Source of the DNA: Ascidia mentula
Taxonomy: Eukaryota > Chordata > Ascidiacea > Phlebobranchia > Ascidiidae
NCBI GenBank assembly: GCA_947561715.1
Contig: OX387202.1
Location: 13,281,001 to 13,345,000, forward strand
Direction: 5' to 3'
Length of the DNA: 64,000 bases
Shown here: piece after piece, positions 62,407-64,000 of the stretch
Position numbering within the stretch: position 1 is the first letter of the stretch
Layout: every line of letters starts with the position of its first letter
Translations under genes and position numbers: made by a program
Notes under the pieces: model-generated
The model's database searches: none
Told to the model about the DNA's origin: nothing
What the model saw: the letters and a program-made list of their open reading frames with translations, nothing else

Positions 62407-62736
62407 TGTAGCGCACAGTGTTCATGGTCACCATGACGACAAACGTTTGGACTCCCACTTCTCGGATTCTTAGTTGATATATGTGGAGACCAAATTAGAG
62501 AAAAGTTCATACAAGACATCAACAAGGCAGTTTATTTTTCAATTATAGAGGACAAAACTACTGATGTTGTGGGACATGAGCATCTTTCTATTGGGGTGTG
62601 TTATGTCAGCAAGAAAACTGAAAACCCAACCCACTGTGAATACCATACTCACGCGGTCAGGGTTACAATGGAGCAGCAAAAATGTCTGGGCAATTTGGTG
62701 GAGTTCAGGCTTTGATTTCCCGGTCCCTCTAAAAAC

Positions 62737-63232
62737 CCATTGTAGGCATTGAGGCTAGGTATTGTAAGTGTCGTAGACATTGTAGGCATCAACTCAATGC
62801 CTGCAAGGTCTATTATGCCTACAATGCCTAGACTCAATGCCTACGACACCTACAATACCTAGCCTCAATGCCTACAACACCCACAATACCTAGACTCAAT
62901 GCCTATGACACCTACAATACCTAGACTCAATGCCTATAGACTCAATGCCTAGACTCAACGTGTACAATGCCTACAACACCTAAAATACCTAGACTCAATG
63001 TCTACGATGCCTTTAGACTCAATGCCTAGACTCAACGTGTACAATGCTTTCAACACCTAAAATACCTAGACTCAATGTCTACGATGCCTACAATGCCAAG
63101 GTGCATACAATTCCAAGACTCAATGCCTACAATGCCTAGACTCGATGCGTACAATGCCTACGATTCGTACAATGCCTACTATGCCTTCGATGCCAACAAT
63201 GTCTAGACTCAATGCCTACGATGCCTACAATG
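62737..63232. repeat. Degenerate minisatellite, duplicated copy
   Basis: Identical to 58005-58500. The lack of any slippage difference between two unstable arrays is itself notable. Confidence 0.88.
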
Positions 63233-64000
63233 GCATTTTAGAGGCACCCTTGATTTCCCAGAAATATCCACTGGCACTGTATATGCACTGCTCCTCACAC
63301 AGTCTAAATCCTGCTTTGGGTCTGTGTACAGTGCGGGACAGACACCATGCATTAAAGATAATGTCAGTCAATTTTATAAAGGCTTACTTCCAAATGTCAG
63401 TTAATTTTGGAATCAGCAATTCGACAAGAGTTTGCTAATGACCCAACCATGAAGTCTGTACTAAAAAACAAAACCATGTGCAAAAGACATTGGTGCAAAA
63501 AGTTTCTGAAATTTCCCCAATAATTCCCTGATTTATAAGAATAACATGTTTATTGCTATTTCATGAAAAACCAATGGTTTGTCCCCACAACAAATATTAA
63601 CATCACATGGCCTAGAAAAAATCTTTGACACCCTATCAAATCACCAACCAAAACCTAGTCTCTAAAAACACAACTAATTCAACAGACAACTAAAATGTCA
63701 AACAAAACGACATTTTAAAAAGCAAAATAATTTAAACTTACAAAAAGCAAAACAATTGAAAAAACAACTCACCGACTTCATAAACTCGACGATGCGAAAA
63801 AGAAAAGATTAGTTTCCTACATATACATAATACGATACGGGATACAGACAGACAAGGAACCCTAATTTTATCCACTAAGTGGCGCTACTTTGTTTCCTAC
63901 ATCTTTTTTTATTTTTTTTTTATATTTTTTTTCCTGAACAAGCACGGCACAAACATACACCACTAAAGACGATATTAATGAAATACAGGCAGAATAAATT

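Larger units (their letters stand above)
60860..63442 (+). pseudogene. hAT-type transposase pseudogene, duplicated copy
   Basis: Same remnants, stops and nested insertions as 56128-58710, so it was already dead when duplicated. Confidence 0.85.
60860..64000. repeat. Tandem duplication, copy 2 (cut by window edge)
   Basis: 3141 bp matching 56128-59268. A second copy of member 3 exon 4 is predicted 940 bp beyond the window. Confidence 0.95.

Overview
This is nuclear DNA of an animal, probably an invertebrate chordate such as an ascidian tunicate. The organism call is inference. It rests on an interferon-regulatory-factor (IRF) gene with very short introns (45 to 300 bp), many DNA transposons, L1/Tx1-type LINE debris, tRNA-derived SINEs and AT-rich intergenic DNA. 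There is no bacterial-style coding: nearly all long open frames are transposon or repeat shadows, and the real genes are built from short exons with good splice sites.

Layout. Positions 1-2619 (minus) carry seven exons of an IRF gene, complete from the start codon to the C-terminal IRF-association domain and cut only by the window edge. Positions 2888-8697 are a 5.8 kb foldback element: exact 8-bp target duplication, two opposed arrays of a 205-bp repeat (11 and 9 copies), and LINE reverse-transcriptase debris between the arms. About 8.7-11.4 kb holds only an orphan exon candidate and diffuse repeats.

From 11.5 kb to the end the window is a cluster of a small-protein family that I do not recognise. 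Member 1 (11576-16752) and member 2 (23839-45346) have the same four-exon structure and exactly the same spliced length (118 residues). They differ greatly in the N-terminal half and are nearly identical in the C-terminal half. A third set of terminal exons lies at 48138-48697 and a more distant member 3 starts at 52408. The family has a short basic N-terminal segment, a Cys-Cys cluster, an acidic segment, a W-[YF]-M-x-x-G-N-L motif and a C-terminal PTSDVLLD tail.

The flanking DNA of members 1 and 2 is a segmental duplication (about 11.5-21.7 kb against 23.8-47.9 kb). The second block has been inflated from about 10 to 24 kb by a four-unit tandem array and several DNA transposons. For four of the insertions the matching empty site is in the first block, so insertion points and target duplications can be read directly. 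Member 3 contains a hAT-transposase pseudogene in an intron. A 4732-bp segment including that pseudogene and one exon is tandemly duplicated, apparently without change, running off the right edge.

How the parts may work together is inference: an IRF gene sits next to an expanding family of small, fast-changing, probably cytoplasmic proteins, and one family promoter has an IRF-site-like sequence. That fits a stress or immune role but does not show one.
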